Shown: piece by piece, positions 1-8,481 of the stretch
Position numbering within the stretch: the first letter of the stretch is position 1
How the letters are laid out: each line of letters opens with the position of its first letter
NCBI GenBank assembly: GCA_903847275.1
Contig: CAINDC010000038.1
Span: 1 to 57,622 of the forward strand
Origin: an uncultured Pseudomonadota bacterium
Lineage (GTDB): Bacteria; Pseudomonadota; Gammaproteobacteria; Methylococcales; Methylomonadaceae
Reading direction: 5' to 3'
DNA length: 57,622 bases
Translations under genes and position numbers: made by a program
Notes under the pieces: generated by a model
What the model saw: the letters and a program-made list of their open reading frames with translations, nothing else
The model's database searches: none
Told to the model about the DNA's origin: nothing

Positions 1-362
1 TCTTCTCGATGTTGCGCGATTAACAACACGTCATTTTCGTTAATCAAATTTTTGAATTCGTTATAACGCGCATTCCGCGCAGCTTCTTCGGGACTTTCAC
101 CGTTATTCGGTTGAGCATTTACACGCCGTTCTAAAAATGAAACGCCTAAATTTCTCGCAATTTGCTGACAATGAATCGCCCAATTATCGGCTTCTTTTTG
201 AAGACCATGATGAATATAAACGGCAGTGATTTTCGATTTTAATTCGGGTAATGTTGCACAAATATCTAATAAAACGTGTGAATCTACGCCACCGCTATAG
301 CCAATAAAAATATGATTTAATGGCGAAAAATTCGCCAATGCAGAAACAATTGAACCTTTCAC
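1..362 (-). CDS. tilS: tRNA(Ile)-lysidine synthase TilS, N-terminal part (runs off the window)
   Basis: TilS converts the wobble cytidine of the CAU-anticodon tRNA-Ile to lysidine in the cytoplasm, using ATP. About 120 codons are visible on the minus strand. The PP-loop signature SGGVDS sits near residue 22, followed by VYIHHGLQ and, near the window edge, AQHRE, matching the conserved order of N-type ATP pyrophosphatase motifs in TilS. The start is GTG at 362-360: a TAA stop lies directly before it in frame and an AAGG stretch about 8 nt upstream can serve as ribosome binding site. The C-terminal part lies outside the window. The gene diverges from the protease gene at 436. Confidence 0.88.
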   Translation of the reverse strand, partial: MKGSIVSALANFSPLNHIFIGYSGGVDSHVLLDICATLPELKSKITAVYIHHGLQKEADNWAIHCQQIARNLGVSFLERRVNAQPNNGESPEEAARNARYNEFKNLINENDVLLIAQHRE

Positions 363-435
363 TTACTTACCTTGAGATTTGCATACTGTGAACCGATAAT
401 AACGCTTTTCAACGCCTTATAAAAATGAGGAAGTT

Positions 436-1854
436 ATGTCAAACAAAGTCCGTGTGTGGATTTTCAGTTTCTTTTTATTCAGTTTCTTTAGTTTTTCGAC
501 GTGGGCGCAATTGCCAGATTTCACTGAAATGGTGAAAAATAGCGGTGGCGCGGTAGTCAATATCAGCACCACCCAAAAAGTTCCAGCAGGTGCAATGGAA
601 GGGGGCGCAGAAATGCCGCAATTTCCTGAAGGAACAATGCCACCCGAATTGGAAGAATTATTCCGTCGATTCAACGAACAACAAGGTGGCGGTGGTTACG
701 CTCCAAAAGAGGCGCGTTCATTGGGTTCGGGTTTTATTATTTCAGCGGACGGCTATATTTTGACGAATCATCATGTCGTTAAAGATGCGTCTGAAATCAT
801 GGTGAAATTAAATGATCGCCGTGAATTAGTGGCAAAGTTAATGGGTTCAGACGCACGGACAGATGTGGCGTTGCTGAAAATTGAAGCACGCGATTTACCG
901 ATTGTGACAATTGGTTCGCCTGATAAATTACAAGTTGGCGAATGGGTTTTGGCAATTGGGTCGCCATTTGGCTTTGATCAATCCGTAACAGCAGGCATTG
1001 TGAGCGCGAAAGGACGCAGTTTGCCAGGTGGAAATTATGTGCCGTTCATTCAAACCGACGTGGCGATTAATCCAGGTAATTCGGGTGGACCTTTGTTTAA
1101 TATGGAAGGGAAAGTCGTTGGCATTAACTCGCAAATTTACAGCCGCACTGGCGGTTCGATGGGGTTATCGTTTGCGATTCCGATGGATGTAGTAATGAAC
1201 GTTGTCGAACAAATCAAAGTGAAAGGCAAAGCCTCGCACGGTTGGTTAGGCGTACAAATTCAAGATGTTACCCGTGAACTTGCCGAATCATTCGGGATGA
1301 AAAAACCGCAAGGCGCGTTGGTTGCAAAAGTGATTCCTGGCGGACCAGCAGAACAAGCGGGTGTTCAAATTGGCGATGTGATTACCGAATTTAACGGTCA
1401 GCTTATTGATCATTCTGCCGATTTGCCGCCAATGGTTGGTATTACACCGATTAACAATGACGCGATTTTGAAACTTATTCGCCAAGGTGAAAATCGCACA
1501 CTGCATTTCAATGTTGGTTTGTTGCCTGATGAAGAAGATAAATTGGCGGCAGCGAAAAGTCCGAATAAATCACCTGAAAATCAGTTAGGTATTACTGTTT
1601 CAGAATTGACAGGCGAGCAACGGCAGTTGTTACAAATTCCGAAAAATGGCGTATTAGTGCAAGAAGTGGCAAAAGGTGCAGCGCGTGACGTAGGGCTTCA
1701 ACGCGGAGATGTCATTTTACGCATTCAAAATACCATAGTGCGTGATTTGAATGATTTTGACAAAATCGTTAAAAAATTACCAACGGGCGTTTCGATTGCT
1801 GTGTTGATTCAACGTCAAGGGAATCCCGTCTTTTTAGCGTTGAAGTTAAAATAA
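436..1854 (+). CDS. degP: Do/DegP-type periplasmic serine endoprotease
   Basis: Predicted HtrA-family protease that degrades or refolds damaged envelope proteins. Residues 1-24 form a signal peptide (hydrophobic FSFFLFSFFSFSTWA, then cleavage near AQ). The trypsin-like domain shows a complete triad: H113 in TNHHVV, D143 in DARTDVALL, S216 in NPGNSGGPL. Two PDZ domains follow (about 265-355 and 385-470), and the length of 472 aa fits DegP/DegQ/MucD proteins. A glycine-rich loop (84-87) precedes the catalytic domain, as is common in this family. GAGGA lies just before the ATG. DegP, DegQ and MucD cannot be told apart from sequence alone; regulation by envelope stress is known for the family but not shown here. 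Confidence 0.93.
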   Translation: MSNKVRVWIFSFFLFSFFSFSTWAQLPDFTEMVKNSGGAVVNISTTQKVPAGAMEGGAEMPQFPEGTMPPELEELFRRFNEQQGGGGYAPKEARSLGSGFIISADGYILTNHHVVKDASEIMVKLNDRRELVAKLMGSDARTDVALLKIEARDLPIVTIGSPDKLQVGEWVLAIGSPFGFDQSVTAGIVSAKGRSLPGGNYVPFIQTDVAINPGNSGGPLFNMEGKVVGINSQIYSRTGGSMGLSFAIPMDVVMNVVEQIKVKGKASHGWLGVQIQDVTRELAESFGMKKPQGALVAKVIPGGPAEQAGVQIGDVITEFNGQLIDHSADLPPMVGITPINNDAILKLIRQGENRTLHFNVGLLPDEEDKLAAAKSPNKSPENQLGITVSELTGEQRQLLQIPKNGVLVQEVAKGAARDVGLQRGDVILRIQNTIVRDLNDFDKIVKKLPTGVSIAVLIQRQGNPVFLALKLK

Positions 1855-1863
1855 CGCGGACAT

Positions 1864-2349
1864 TTAATCGATAAAAACTTTTGTGCCGACAGGAACACGA
1901 TTGAATAAATCGAGAACGTCGGCATTTTTCATTCGGATACAACCATGAGATTCTGGTTGCCCAGTAATTAAGTGATCTGGACAACCGTGAATGTAGATAT
2001 AACGTGAAGCTGTATGAACTTTTCCGTAGCGATTTCTACCTATTTCCAAGCCATCTAGCCACAAAATTCGCGTTAAAATCCAATCGCGATTCGGGAAATT
2101 TTTTTCTAATTCAAGGTTATATATTTCACCTGTTGCACGACGTGCGACGAAAACACTATTTATAGGTTCTGATTCGCCAATCTTTGCACGAATTTGATGC
2201 CAACCGCAGGGAGTGCGTTCACTGCCTTTGATTTCACCGTTGCCATTTTTAGCAGTAGAAACTGGGTAACTTTTTGTAATTTTTGAATTTATGTTAATTT
2301 CAAGTTGTTGCAATTGTATCGAAATGTGCAGAAAAATATCGGAATTCAT
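1864..2349 (-). CDS. L,D-transpeptidase (YkuD domain)
   Basis: A 161-aa YkuD-family protein. The catalytic signature is present: H121 (YIYIHG), then S134-H135-G136-C137-I138-R139, with Cys137 as nucleophile. Such enzymes make 3-3 peptidoglycan cross-links or attach proteins to peptidoglycan. Unlike most periplasmic family members it has no clear signal peptide: the N-terminus (MNSDIFLHISIQLQQLEI) is amphipathic and not typical Sec. It could be exported in a non-classical way, or the true start could differ, although I find no better start upstream. It converges on the Do protease gene with a gap of only 9 bp and diverges from the tRNA gene. Confidence 0.85.
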   Translation of the reverse strand: MNSDIFLHISIQLQQLEININSKITKSYPVSTAKNGNGEIKGSERTPCGWHQIRAKIGESEPINSVFVARRATGEIYNLELEKNFPNRDWILTRILWLDGLEIGRNRYGKVHTASRYIYIHGCPDHLITGQPESHGCIRMKNADVLDLFNRVPVGTKVFID

Positions 2350-2380
2350 ACGAAAATGTGGCTAAAAGTAAATATCTGTA

Positions 2381-2386
2381 TATAAT
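2381..2386 (+). promoter_or_regulatory. -10 element of the tRNA-Thr promoter
   Basis: A perfect TATAAT hexamer lies 13 bp before the tRNA 5' end, in the right place for transcription to start a few bases ahead of the mature tRNA. No good -35 hexamer is seen 16-18 bp upstream. Confidence 0.5.
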
Positions 2387-2398
2387 GTAGCACATATT

Positions 2399-2474
2399 GC
2401 TGGTGTAGCTCAGTTGGTAGAGCAGCTGATTTGTAATCAGCCGGTCAGGAGTTCGAATCCCCTCACTAGCTCCA
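2399..2474 (+). tRNA. tRNA-Thr (anticodon TGT)
   Basis: A 76-nt cloverleaf can be drawn. The 7-bp acceptor stem pairs GCTGGTG with CACTAGC (one G-T wobble). The D arm holds GTAGCTCAGTTGGTAGAGC, the anticodon stem and loop is CTGATTTGTAATCAG with anticodon TGT, and the T arm contains GTTCGAATC. The 3' CCA is encoded. The TGT anticodon reads ACN threonine codons, mainly ACA and ACG. Confidence 0.97.
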
Positions 2475-2480
2475 AATAAG

Positions 2481-2516
2481 AAAAGGCTTAGGTCGTAATG
2501 ACCTAAGCCTTTTTTA
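2481..2516 (+). terminator. Rho-independent terminator after tRNA-Thr
   Basis: A perfect 14-bp inverted repeat (2481-2494 with 2500-2513) with a 5-nt loop, flanked by A and T runs. It starts 7 bp after the tRNA. The symmetric A/T flanks mean it can also stop the convergent nuclease gene that ends at 2528. Confidence 0.9.
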
Positions 2517-2527
2517 TTGTCGTAAAT

Positions 2528-3151
2528 TTATTTATTCTTTCTTTTCCTAAAATCAGATGGATAAATTGGATTATCTGAATTCCATAATCCAATTTTTTTA
2601 TCTCGAGCATTTTTTTCTAAATTTAATAATTCCGCATCATGTGAGTATTGTCGGTAAACCCACGCCAAACCATTTTTAACTAATTCACGATTAATATTAT
2701 TATTACCAAGGTACACAGTGCCAACATTCCGACCATATTGATCAATAGTTTCGATTTCAACTTTTACAGTTTTATTCATCACAAGTTGCTTCAAATAAAC
2801 TCCAGCTTCTTTACCATAAGGTTGCGATTTACTTCCAAAATGTGACGTTTCTGGTGCATCAATTTGAGCGAATCGAATTTTTTCTTTTCCATTAAGTGTT
2901 TTAATCGTAATCGTATCGCCATCCGTTACCCTGACCACTGTACCCGTAATAATTTTTTTAATATGCTCAACGCTGGATGAAGATTGATAAGGTGTTGCGT
3001 GATATTCGGTATTTTTTTTCTCACCTTCAAGTTTAATAACAACAGCATCTGCACCACACGATTCTTGCGTGTAAACATTGCCACATTTATAAATTTCCGC
3101 GTTTAAATTTGTTGTAGTAAATATAGCGAATAATAATGCGAGTAATTTCAA
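2528..3151 (-). CDS. Exported staphylococcal-nuclease-like protein (thermonuclease family)
   Basis: A 207-aa protein with a short signal peptide (residues 1-18, MKLLALLFAIFTTTNLNA). A small N-terminal segment with two cysteines (IYKCGNVYTQESCG, DUF4124-like) is followed from about residue 68 by an SNase OB-fold domain: VTDGDTITI, KIRFAQIDAPET, the YGKEA segment, DQYGRNVGTVYL and LVKNGLAWVYRQY. These hold the Arg/Asp/Arg metal and phosphate-binding positions of calcium-dependent thermonucleases. It probably degrades DNA or RNA in the periplasm or outside the cell. It lies between two terminators and so is likely a single-gene unit. Confidence 0.88.
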   Translation of the reverse strand: MKLLALLFAIFTTTNLNAEIYKCGNVYTQESCGADAVVIKLEGEKKNTEYHATPYQSSSSVEHIKKIITGTVVRVTDGDTITIKTLNGKEKIRFAQIDAPETSHFGSKSQPYGKEAGVYLKQLVMNKTVKVEIETIDQYGRNVGTVYLGNNNINRELVKNGLAWVYRQYSHDAELLNLEKNARDKKIGLWNSDNPIYPSDFRKRKNK

Positions 3152-3178
3152 TTTTACTGCCTGTTTTTGCGTTAATGC

Positions 3179-3210
3179 TAAAAAACGCCCGCATAATGCA
3201 GGCTGTTTTT
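3179..3210 (-). terminator. Hairpin terminator before the nuclease gene
   Basis: GCCCGC at 3187-3192 pairs with GCAGGC at 3198-3203 (one G-T wobble) around a 5-nt loop. On the minus strand it is followed by a run of T, so it terminates the gene ending at 3238. A T run on the other side makes it possibly bidirectional. Confidence 0.7.
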
Positions 3211-3237
3211 ATGTAGGATGTAATTTCTAAAAGAAAA

Positions 3238-3711
3238 TCAAAGTCGTCCTTCTGCAAACGTAATCAACGCCCGTGCATTAGGTAACAAATCGTTATCAAA
3301 AACATTTAATGATGCACACATTTTATTACGAATGACTTCATAAGCGTGTTTTGCTAGTCCAACTTGCTCTTTATTTAAATTGCCTTCAACCCAATGTGGA
3401 ATTGGTTCGTCACATAAATCTCGACTGTAATCGAGACATTTTTGACTCATTTGACTGGCGAGGTGGTGATAATGATCCATTTGTTCTTTATCACTATTTT
3501 TTTTCGCTGTTGCATAAGTTTCATCACGATGAATCAATTCAAGCCGTAACTCTTCCAATTTATGTAAAAAAGCGATGGCTTCTTTTAACATGACTTCTGG
3601 TTTTTCATGCTCTGCTATTTCTAATAAGTGATTATTTTTCTTGTTCAATTTAAATGATGGATTCACAGATTTTTCCTTTTTTCGTAGTGCATTTTGATTT
3701 ATATGTCTCAT
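3238..3711 (-). CDS. Hypothetical protein, 157 aa
   Basis: I do not recognise this protein. It has no signal peptide or membrane segment. The N-terminal 40 residues are basic and lysine-rich (RKKEKSVN, KLNKKNN). The middle (about 50-105) is predicted helical, with heptad-like leucines (AIAFLHKLEELRLELIHRD) and several histidines (DHYHHLASQ). A conserved-looking tail has DLCDEPIPHWVEG and LPNARALITFAEGRL. The ATG is followed by a continuous frame with coding-like composition, and a terminator lies just downstream, so it is probably real. The downstream side is closed by the hairpin at 3179-3210. No function is proposed. Confidence 0.6.
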   Translation of the reverse strand: MRHINQNALRKKEKSVNPSFKLNKKNNHLLEIAEHEKPEVMLKEAIAFLHKLEELRLELIHRDETYATAKKNSDKEQMDHYHHLASQMSQKCLDYSRDLCDEPIPHWVEGNLNKEQVGLAKHAYEVIRNKMCASLNVFDNDLLPNARALITFAEGRL

Positions 3712-3754
3712 TTAGTGGTATCTCCATCACATCAAGAATTTATAATTATTACGA

Positions 3755-4585
3755 TTAAATTAGTCGAATGGTTAGTTTTTCGATTTCAATTAGTTTTTGT
3801 TTGTATAACGCGCCAATCGCTTGTTTAAAAACCTTTTTGCTCACGCCAAAAAGTGTATAAATTTTTTCAGGATCACTTTTATCGCTTACCGCGAGTTCAC
3901 CGCCATTATCATGTAGCATTTGTAAAATTTTATCCGTTAAAGTCGTGACTTTTCCGTAACCAATTTCACTCAATACTAAATCTAACCGAAAGTCATCTCG
4001 AATGGTTTTGATATAGCCATCAATACGCTGCCCCATTCGCAAGGTTTGAAAAATCTCATTTTCATAAAGCAAACCCCAATAAGTATTATTTACAATAGCT
4101 TTGATACCTAAATCGGTTTCATCAGCAATCAATAAACTAACTTTTTGCCCAACCGTAAATTCGTCTGGATTTACCTCATCAGCAATAAATTGATTCAGTT
4201 TTGTTGTGGCAACTAAACGTCCTTTTTCATCTAAAAAAATTTTGAAAAAATACGATTCGCCAACTTCTAATTCGTGATGCTGTTCGCTGTAGGGTACAAG
4301 TAAATTTTTGGTAAAACCCCATTCCAAAAATGCACCGTAATAATTTACTGAAACAACGTTCAAATAGGCAATATCACCGACTTGAGCCAATGGTTTTTGT
4401 GTTGTTGCAGTAAGGTGTTCATCACCATCGACAAAAACAAAAACATCAATACTCTCATCTAATTCGTATTTTTGTGGCTTTTTATCAACCAATAAAACTT
4501 GCTTGCCCGATTCATCACTCAAATAAATACCTGAACTATTTTGTTTACTGACTTTGAGCGTGTTTATTTTACCAATATCAATCAT
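3755..4585 (-). CDS. CvfB/YitL-like S1 RNA-binding protein
   Basis: A 276-aa cytoplasmic protein matching the CvfB architecture: several S1-type OB folds followed by a winged-helix end. Visible marks are MIDIGKINTLKV at the N-terminus, the segment VGDIAYLNVVSVNYYGAFLEWGFTKNLLVPYSEQ (S1 domain 2, about 85-120), VGQKVSLLIADETDLGIKAIVNNTYWGLLYENEIF (S1 domain 3, about 143-180), and a C-terminal winged helix with LFGVSKKVFKQAIGALYKQKLIEIE. The family binds RNA and affects expression of virulence or surface factors in Gram-positives; in gammaproteobacteria its role is unclear. It stands alone between two unknown genes. Confidence 0.87.
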   Translation of the reverse strand: MIDIGKINTLKVSKQNSSGIYLSDESGKQVLLVDKKPQKYELDESIDVFVFVDGDEHLTATTQKPLAQVGDIAYLNVVSVNYYGAFLEWGFTKNLLVPYSEQHHELEVGESYFFKIFLDEKGRLVATTKLNQFIADEVNPDEFTVGQKVSLLIADETDLGIKAIVNNTYWGLLYENEIFQTLRMGQRIDGYIKTIRDDFRLDLVLSEIGYGKVTTLTDKILQMLHDNGGELAVSDKSDPEKIYTLFGVSKKVFKQAIGALYKQKLIEIEKLTIRLI

Positions 4586-4666
4586 AAATAAAAGGCGATT
4601 TAGCTAAGGAATTGCGCGGATTGTAGCACAATTTAGGTGCAGAAATTAGAATGAAAAGATGTGAAC

Positions 4667-5227
4667 TTAAATCACTTTTTCCAATTGTTGAATATGCGCG
4701 TTTAACTCATTTAAAACATCGCGTTGACTACCAGTTAAATTCATTCCAGCACGTAATTCTTTAATTCGCAAATTGATGAGTTCGATACATTCTTCTTGTT
4801 CAGTTCGACGCAAATATAATTTGTTCACCATTTGGCGAAAGGCAGAACTTAATTTACGAAATTGACCTTTTTCATTTCGGATATTAACCGCATCTAACTG
4901 ACCGCCGTCACTAATTTGCTCACACAATTCGGTTAAACGATTGATTGGCGCAGCACTTTTATTATTGATGTAGGTGGTAATGAATGCACTAATGGCACCT
5001 GCAATAATCAGCGTGAGTAAATTACCCACAAAAATGAACACACCTAAACGACTCCACGCTTCTACCACATTGAGATAAACAGACGTTGGTTGCTCAGAAG
5101 TCATCCAATAAATCAATGCGGAATAACATCCACCCGCAAGAAAAATCAGCGCAAATAAACTAAAAAAGATGCGCCATAACGCAGAAATTTTTGGATTTGG
5201 ACGGCGACGAGTGGAACGATAATTCAT
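4667..5227 (-). CDS. Two-TM membrane protein with a HAMP-like segment
   Basis: A 186-aa inner-membrane protein. TM1 spans about residues 14-40 and TM2 about 60-87. Between them lies a short periplasmic loop. After TM2 comes a HAMP-like linker (APINRLTELCEQISDGGQLDAVNIRNEKGQFRKLSSAFRQMVNKLYLR, about 92-137), then a predicted coiled coil to the end. It resembles the membrane half of a sensor kinase or receptor but has no kinase, methyl-accepting or cyclase output domain. It may be an adaptor or a reduced sensor. It ends the minus-strand run that begins with lpxK, 18 bp after the glycosyltransferase. Confidence 0.6.
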   Translation of the reverse strand: MNYRSTRRRPNPKISALWRIFFSLFALIFLAGGCYSALIYWMTSEQPTSVYLNVVEAWSRLGVFIFVGNLLTLIIAGAISAFITTYINNKSAAPINRLTELCEQISDGGQLDAVNIRNEKGQFRKLSSAFRQMVNKLYLRRTEQEECIELINLRIKELRAGMNLTGSQRDVLNELNAHIQQLEKVI

Positions 5228-5245
5228 GCGTTGTTACCTTGTGTT

Positions 5246-6484
5246 TTAGTCAGCGAAACTTTGAACCCACGCTAATTGGCGTGGTAAGCAAATGGTATTT
5301 AAATCGTAAGTAGCTTGGGCAAATTCACGCGCATTTTTGCCTAAACGAGCGCGTTCGTCAGGTAAATCGAGTAATTCACACACGTTATTAGCGAGTTCTT
5401 CTTTATCAAAGAAATCAACCAATCTACCCGTATCGTTGTGACGAATCGCTTCATGCAACGGTTGCGTGTTGCTGGCGACAATGCAGCAACCGACGCTCAT
5501 CGCTTCCAATAAACTCCAACTTAATACAAATGGATAGGTTAAATAAACGTGAACTCGTGATAACTGCAACAACGGAATAAAGTGCGAATAATCAATATGT
5601 CCAAGAAAATGAATGCGGCTCATATCAAGATGTTCAATCACTTCATTGAGAAAAATATCTTTCCACTTTTGACCATCAGGAGCTTTTGAACCGTAACTTA
5701 CGCCATCTGCGCCCACAATTAGAATTCTCGCATTGGGACGACGACGCATGATTTCTGGCAACGCACGCATAAACGTGTGATAACCACGATAAGGTTCTAA
5801 ATTGCGATTCACAAACGTAATCACTTCATCATCGCGCGTGAGTTTAATCGTGCCACCACCGTTGACATTCAGCGTTAAAGACACATTAGCATTCGGCGCA
5901 ATGGCATTCGTATCAATGCCATCGTGAATCACGGCGATGTTGCTGCGGAATGGTTCGGGAAACGTGCTGGCTTGCCAATGTGTGGGTGAAATTCCCGCAT
6001 CAGCAATATCAAAATGCAGCAAATTATTGGTATTTTTTAAGCGCAAACGGCAATCGTTTGTCGGATCGTCATTCATAAATTCTGGGTCAAAATTCACGTC
6101 TGTGCCGTGCGTGTGGTAGAAAAATTCGCAATAAATCGCTAATTTTGTGTCTGCCCAAACGTCTTTTAAAAATAAACTTTCACCCCAACCCGAATGCGCG
6201 ATAATCAAATCTGGTGTAAAACCCGAATCGCGCAATTCTAATGCCGCTCTAAAACACGCTTCGCCACGAATAACTTTTGTTTCAAAATCACTCACCCACG
6301 GATGCACATTTGGCGTAGTGCCGCGTGTGGCTGAATAACTAATCATTCGCACATTTTGCCAACGTTCAGGCGCGTTTTTTTGCATCGTGAAAGCCACGAC
6401 TTCGTTATTTGAATCCGCCGCGAGGGCAGGGGCTAAATGTTTAAATTGCCCTGGAAAGTTTTGATGAATAAATAAAATTCGCAT
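5246..6484 (-). CDS. GT4-family glycosyltransferase
   Basis: A 412-aa GT-B fold enzyme. The N-terminus MRILFIHQNFPGQFKHLAPALA is the typical nucleotide-sugar glycosyltransferase opening. The C-terminal domain has FVNRNLEPYRGYHTFMRALPEIMRRRPNARILIVG and the donor-site stretch SRVHVYLTYPFVLSWSLLEAMSVGC with the E-x7-E type motif of GT4. It probably adds a sugar to LPS core or another envelope polymer. Its position 4 bp after kdsB supports a role in LPS synthesis. The acceptor and sugar cannot be predicted. Confidence 0.88.
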   Translation of the reverse strand: MRILFIHQNFPGQFKHLAPALAADSNNEVVAFTMQKNAPERWQNVRMISYSATRGTTPNVHPWVSDFETKVIRGEACFRAALELRDSGFTPDLIIAHSGWGESLFLKDVWADTKLAIYCEFFYHTHGTDVNFDPEFMNDDPTNDCRLRLKNTNNLLHFDIADAGISPTHWQASTFPEPFRSNIAVIHDGIDTNAIAPNANVSLTLNVNGGGTIKLTRDDEVITFVNRNLEPYRGYHTFMRALPEIMRRRPNARILIVGADGVSYGSKAPDGQKWKDIFLNEVIEHLDMSRIHFLGHIDYSHFIPLLQLSRVHVYLTYPFVLSWSLLEAMSVGCCIVASNTQPLHEAIRHNDTGRLVDFFDKEELANNVCELLDLPDERARLGKNAREFAQATYDLNTICLPRQLAWVQSFAD

Positions 6485-6488
6485 AGTT

Positions 6489-7262
6489 TTAAGTGTGTAT
6501 GTTTTTTAAAAATGCTTCGACGCGCTGCAAATCTTCAAGCGTATCGACACCCGCTGGCGGTGTTTTATCAACGATTTGCACAAGAATTTTTTCACCGTGC
6601 CATAAAATTCGTAATTGTTCTAATGCTTCAATTTGTTCAAGTGGCGACGTTTCCCATTCACAGTATTTTTTCAAAAAACCTGCGGTATAAGCATAAAGTC
6701 CAATGTGTCGAAAACAATCGTTGCTTTTTGAAAGTGGAGCAGGGGGCGTTTTAAATTCTGCACGATTCCACGGAATCGGCGCACGACTAAAATAAAGCGC
6801 GTAACCATTTTTATCCAAAACCACTTTCACGGCATTCGGATTGAAAATTTCGTCTGCCTCATGAATTTTCGCCGCCAATGTTGCAATGCTCGCTTGGTTT
6901 TGATTCGCCAAAGCCTGTGCCACTTGACGAATATAATCTGCGGGCAAAAGTGGTTCATCGCCTTGTAAATTTACGATAATTGTATCGTCTGCCCAACCAA
7001 ATTTTTCAGCGATTTCGGCAAGACGTTCTGTGCCACTTTCGTGATTTTCGCGCGTTAAAATGGCTTGAAAACCTAATTCAGAAACCGCGTTTAAAATCCG
7101 TTCGTCATCGGTAGCAACAATGATTTCTTCCGCATTGGCTTCTTTCGCACGTTCACAAACGTGAGCAATCATTGGTTTTCCAGCGATTAACAATAACGGT
7201 TTGCCATACAATCGTGTCGAACCGTATCGAGCAGGAATCACCACTTTAAACGGCACGCTCAT
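6489..7262 (-). CDS. kdsB: 3-deoxy-manno-octulosonate cytidylyltransferase (CMP-Kdo synthetase)
   Basis: KdsB activates Kdo with CTP to CMP-Kdo, the donor for the inner core of LPS. The N-terminus [20 protein letters not shown] is the nucleotide-binding signature. VATDDERI, the LQGDEPLLP motif near residue 100 and the substrate segment [13 protein letters not shown] are all present, and the 257-aa length matches the family (about 250). It overlaps the Trm112-like gene by 4 bp and is followed 4 bp later by the glycosyltransferase, so it is surely in one operon with lpxK. Confidence 0.96.
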   Translation of the reverse strand: MSVPFKVVIPARYGSTRLYGKPLLLIAGKPMIAHVCERAKEANAEEIIVATDDERILNAVSELGFQAILTRENHESGTERLAEIAEKFGWADDTIIVNLQGDEPLLPADYIRQVAQALANQNQASIATLAAKIHEADEIFNPNAVKVVLDKNGYALYFSRAPIPWNRAEFKTPPAPLSKSNDCFRHIGLYAYTAGFLKKYCEWETSPLEQIEALEQLRILWHGEKILVQIVDKTPPAGVDTLEDLQRVEAFLKNIHT

Positions 7263-7453
7263 TTTGGTAATGCGTCCATTTCTTCAAGTGATAAACGACG
7301 CGCTTCATCTTCCAACATCACAGGAATTGAATCACGAATCGGAAACGCTAAACGGTCAGCACGACAAATCAATTCTTGTGCTTCCTTTTGATAACGCAAC
7401 GGACTTTTGCAAATTGGACACGCTAAAATATCTAACAATTTTGAATCAATCAT
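7259..7453 (-). CDS. Trm112-family zinc-ribbon protein (YcaR-like)
   Basis: A 64-aa Trm112/YcaR protein. It has [25 protein letters not shown], with CPIC as the metal-binding knuckle, and [13 protein letters not shown]. It commonly sits between lpxK and kdsB in gammaproteobacteria, as here. The molecular role of the bacterial stand-alone form is poorly known; in eukaryotes Trm112 is a methyltransferase activator. It overlaps both neighbours by 4 bp (ATGA type), indicating translational coupling. Confidence 0.93.
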   Translation of the reverse strand: MIDSKLLDILACPICKSPLRYQKEAQELICRADRLAFPIRDSIPVMLEDEARRLSLEEMDALPK

Positions 7454-8460
7454 AGGGTTCTCTTAAAAGGTTTTGTTTTGAGTAAGGTTAAAAATTTGGC
7501 ATCGAATTCTGCCGATAATTGTGCTGTCACGGGAACAAACCAATGATTTTCAGTAGCGAAAATTTTACATTTCACCGCGTCTTTTTCTGTCATAAAAACA
7601 GGCTGATGTTTAAATGCAATTTCGCCTGCTTCAAAAACGTGATGATCAGGAAAACTGTGATCAGTGCGTTGGGCAAGTCCCGCGTTTTCAAGTTGTTTAA
7701 AAAATCGTTTTGGATTTCCTATGCCCGCAATTGCATGACATTCTGGGTTTCCAAATTCAACCAATGATTTATTTTCGCCCGTTAGTAAATTCACCGCCAC
7801 GTCACCAATTAACTGCATTTGCCATTCGACCCACGCATTATTTTCGATGACATTACCATTCACCACCACAAAATCAACGATGTCTAAACGCTCAATGGGT
7901 TCGCGTAAAGGACCAGCGGGTAAACAAATTGAATTTCCAAAACGTCGTTCGCCATCAACAACGGCAATTTCAATATCACGATTTAAGGCGTAATGTTGCA
8001 ATCCATCATCTGCCAAAATAACGTCACAAGGCGCGTGTTTCAATAAGAATTGCGCAGCTTCTACGCGATTTGCACCAACAGCCATTGGGCAATTTGTTTT
8101 TTGTACAATCAATAATGCTTCGTCGCCAACTTCATTGGCTTGACTGTTTGACAAAACCATTTGTGTCGCAGTTTTACCACCATAACCACGACTAATTATG
8201 CCGACACGATAACCTTCGGATTTCAACAAATTCGCTAAATAAATACACAATGGCGTTTTACCTGTGCCACCCACAGTGATGTTGCCAACGATAATAACGG
8301 GAACGGATAAATTTTGGCTTTTGTAATAGCCAATTTTATACAGCCAACGTCGAAACTTTACGAAATCTGAAAACAAAAATCCAAGAGGTAACAATGCTGC
8401 ACCAATAAAATGATCTTTGTACCAAATGTCGAGCAAATAACGCGAAATGGTTTTTTTCAT
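7450..8460 (-). CDS. lpxK: Tetraacyldisaccharide 4'-kinase LpxK
   Basis: LpxK phosphorylates the 4' position of the lipid A disaccharide at the inner membrane face. The 336-aa protein has an N-terminal membrane-associated helix ([26 protein letters not shown]), the P-loop [19 protein letters not shown] (about 57-75), [17 protein letters not shown], and [19 protein letters not shown] with the Asp-Asp-Gly-Leu-Gln-His signature. It heads the operon lpxK, trm112-like, kdsB, GT4. The gap to the upstream channel gene is only 21 bp, so transcription may run in from that gene. Confidence 0.96.
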   Translation of the reverse strand: MKKTISRYLLDIWYKDHFIGAALLPLGFLFSDFVKFRRWLYKIGYYKSQNLSVPVIIVGNITVGGTGKTPLCIYLANLLKSEGYRVGIISRGYGGKTATQMVLSNSQANEVGDEALLIVQKTNCPMAVGANRVEAAQFLLKHAPCDVILADDGLQHYALNRDIEIAVVDGERRFGNSICLPAGPLREPIERLDIVDFVVVNGNVIENNAWVEWQMQLIGDVAVNLLTGENKSLVEFGNPECHAIAGIGNPKRFFKQLENAGLAQRTDHSFPDHHVFEAGEIAFKHQPVFMTEKDAVKCKIFATENHWFVPVTAQLSAEFDAKFLTLLKTKPFKRTL

Positions 8461-8481
8461 AATGAGTAAGACTTTCTCACT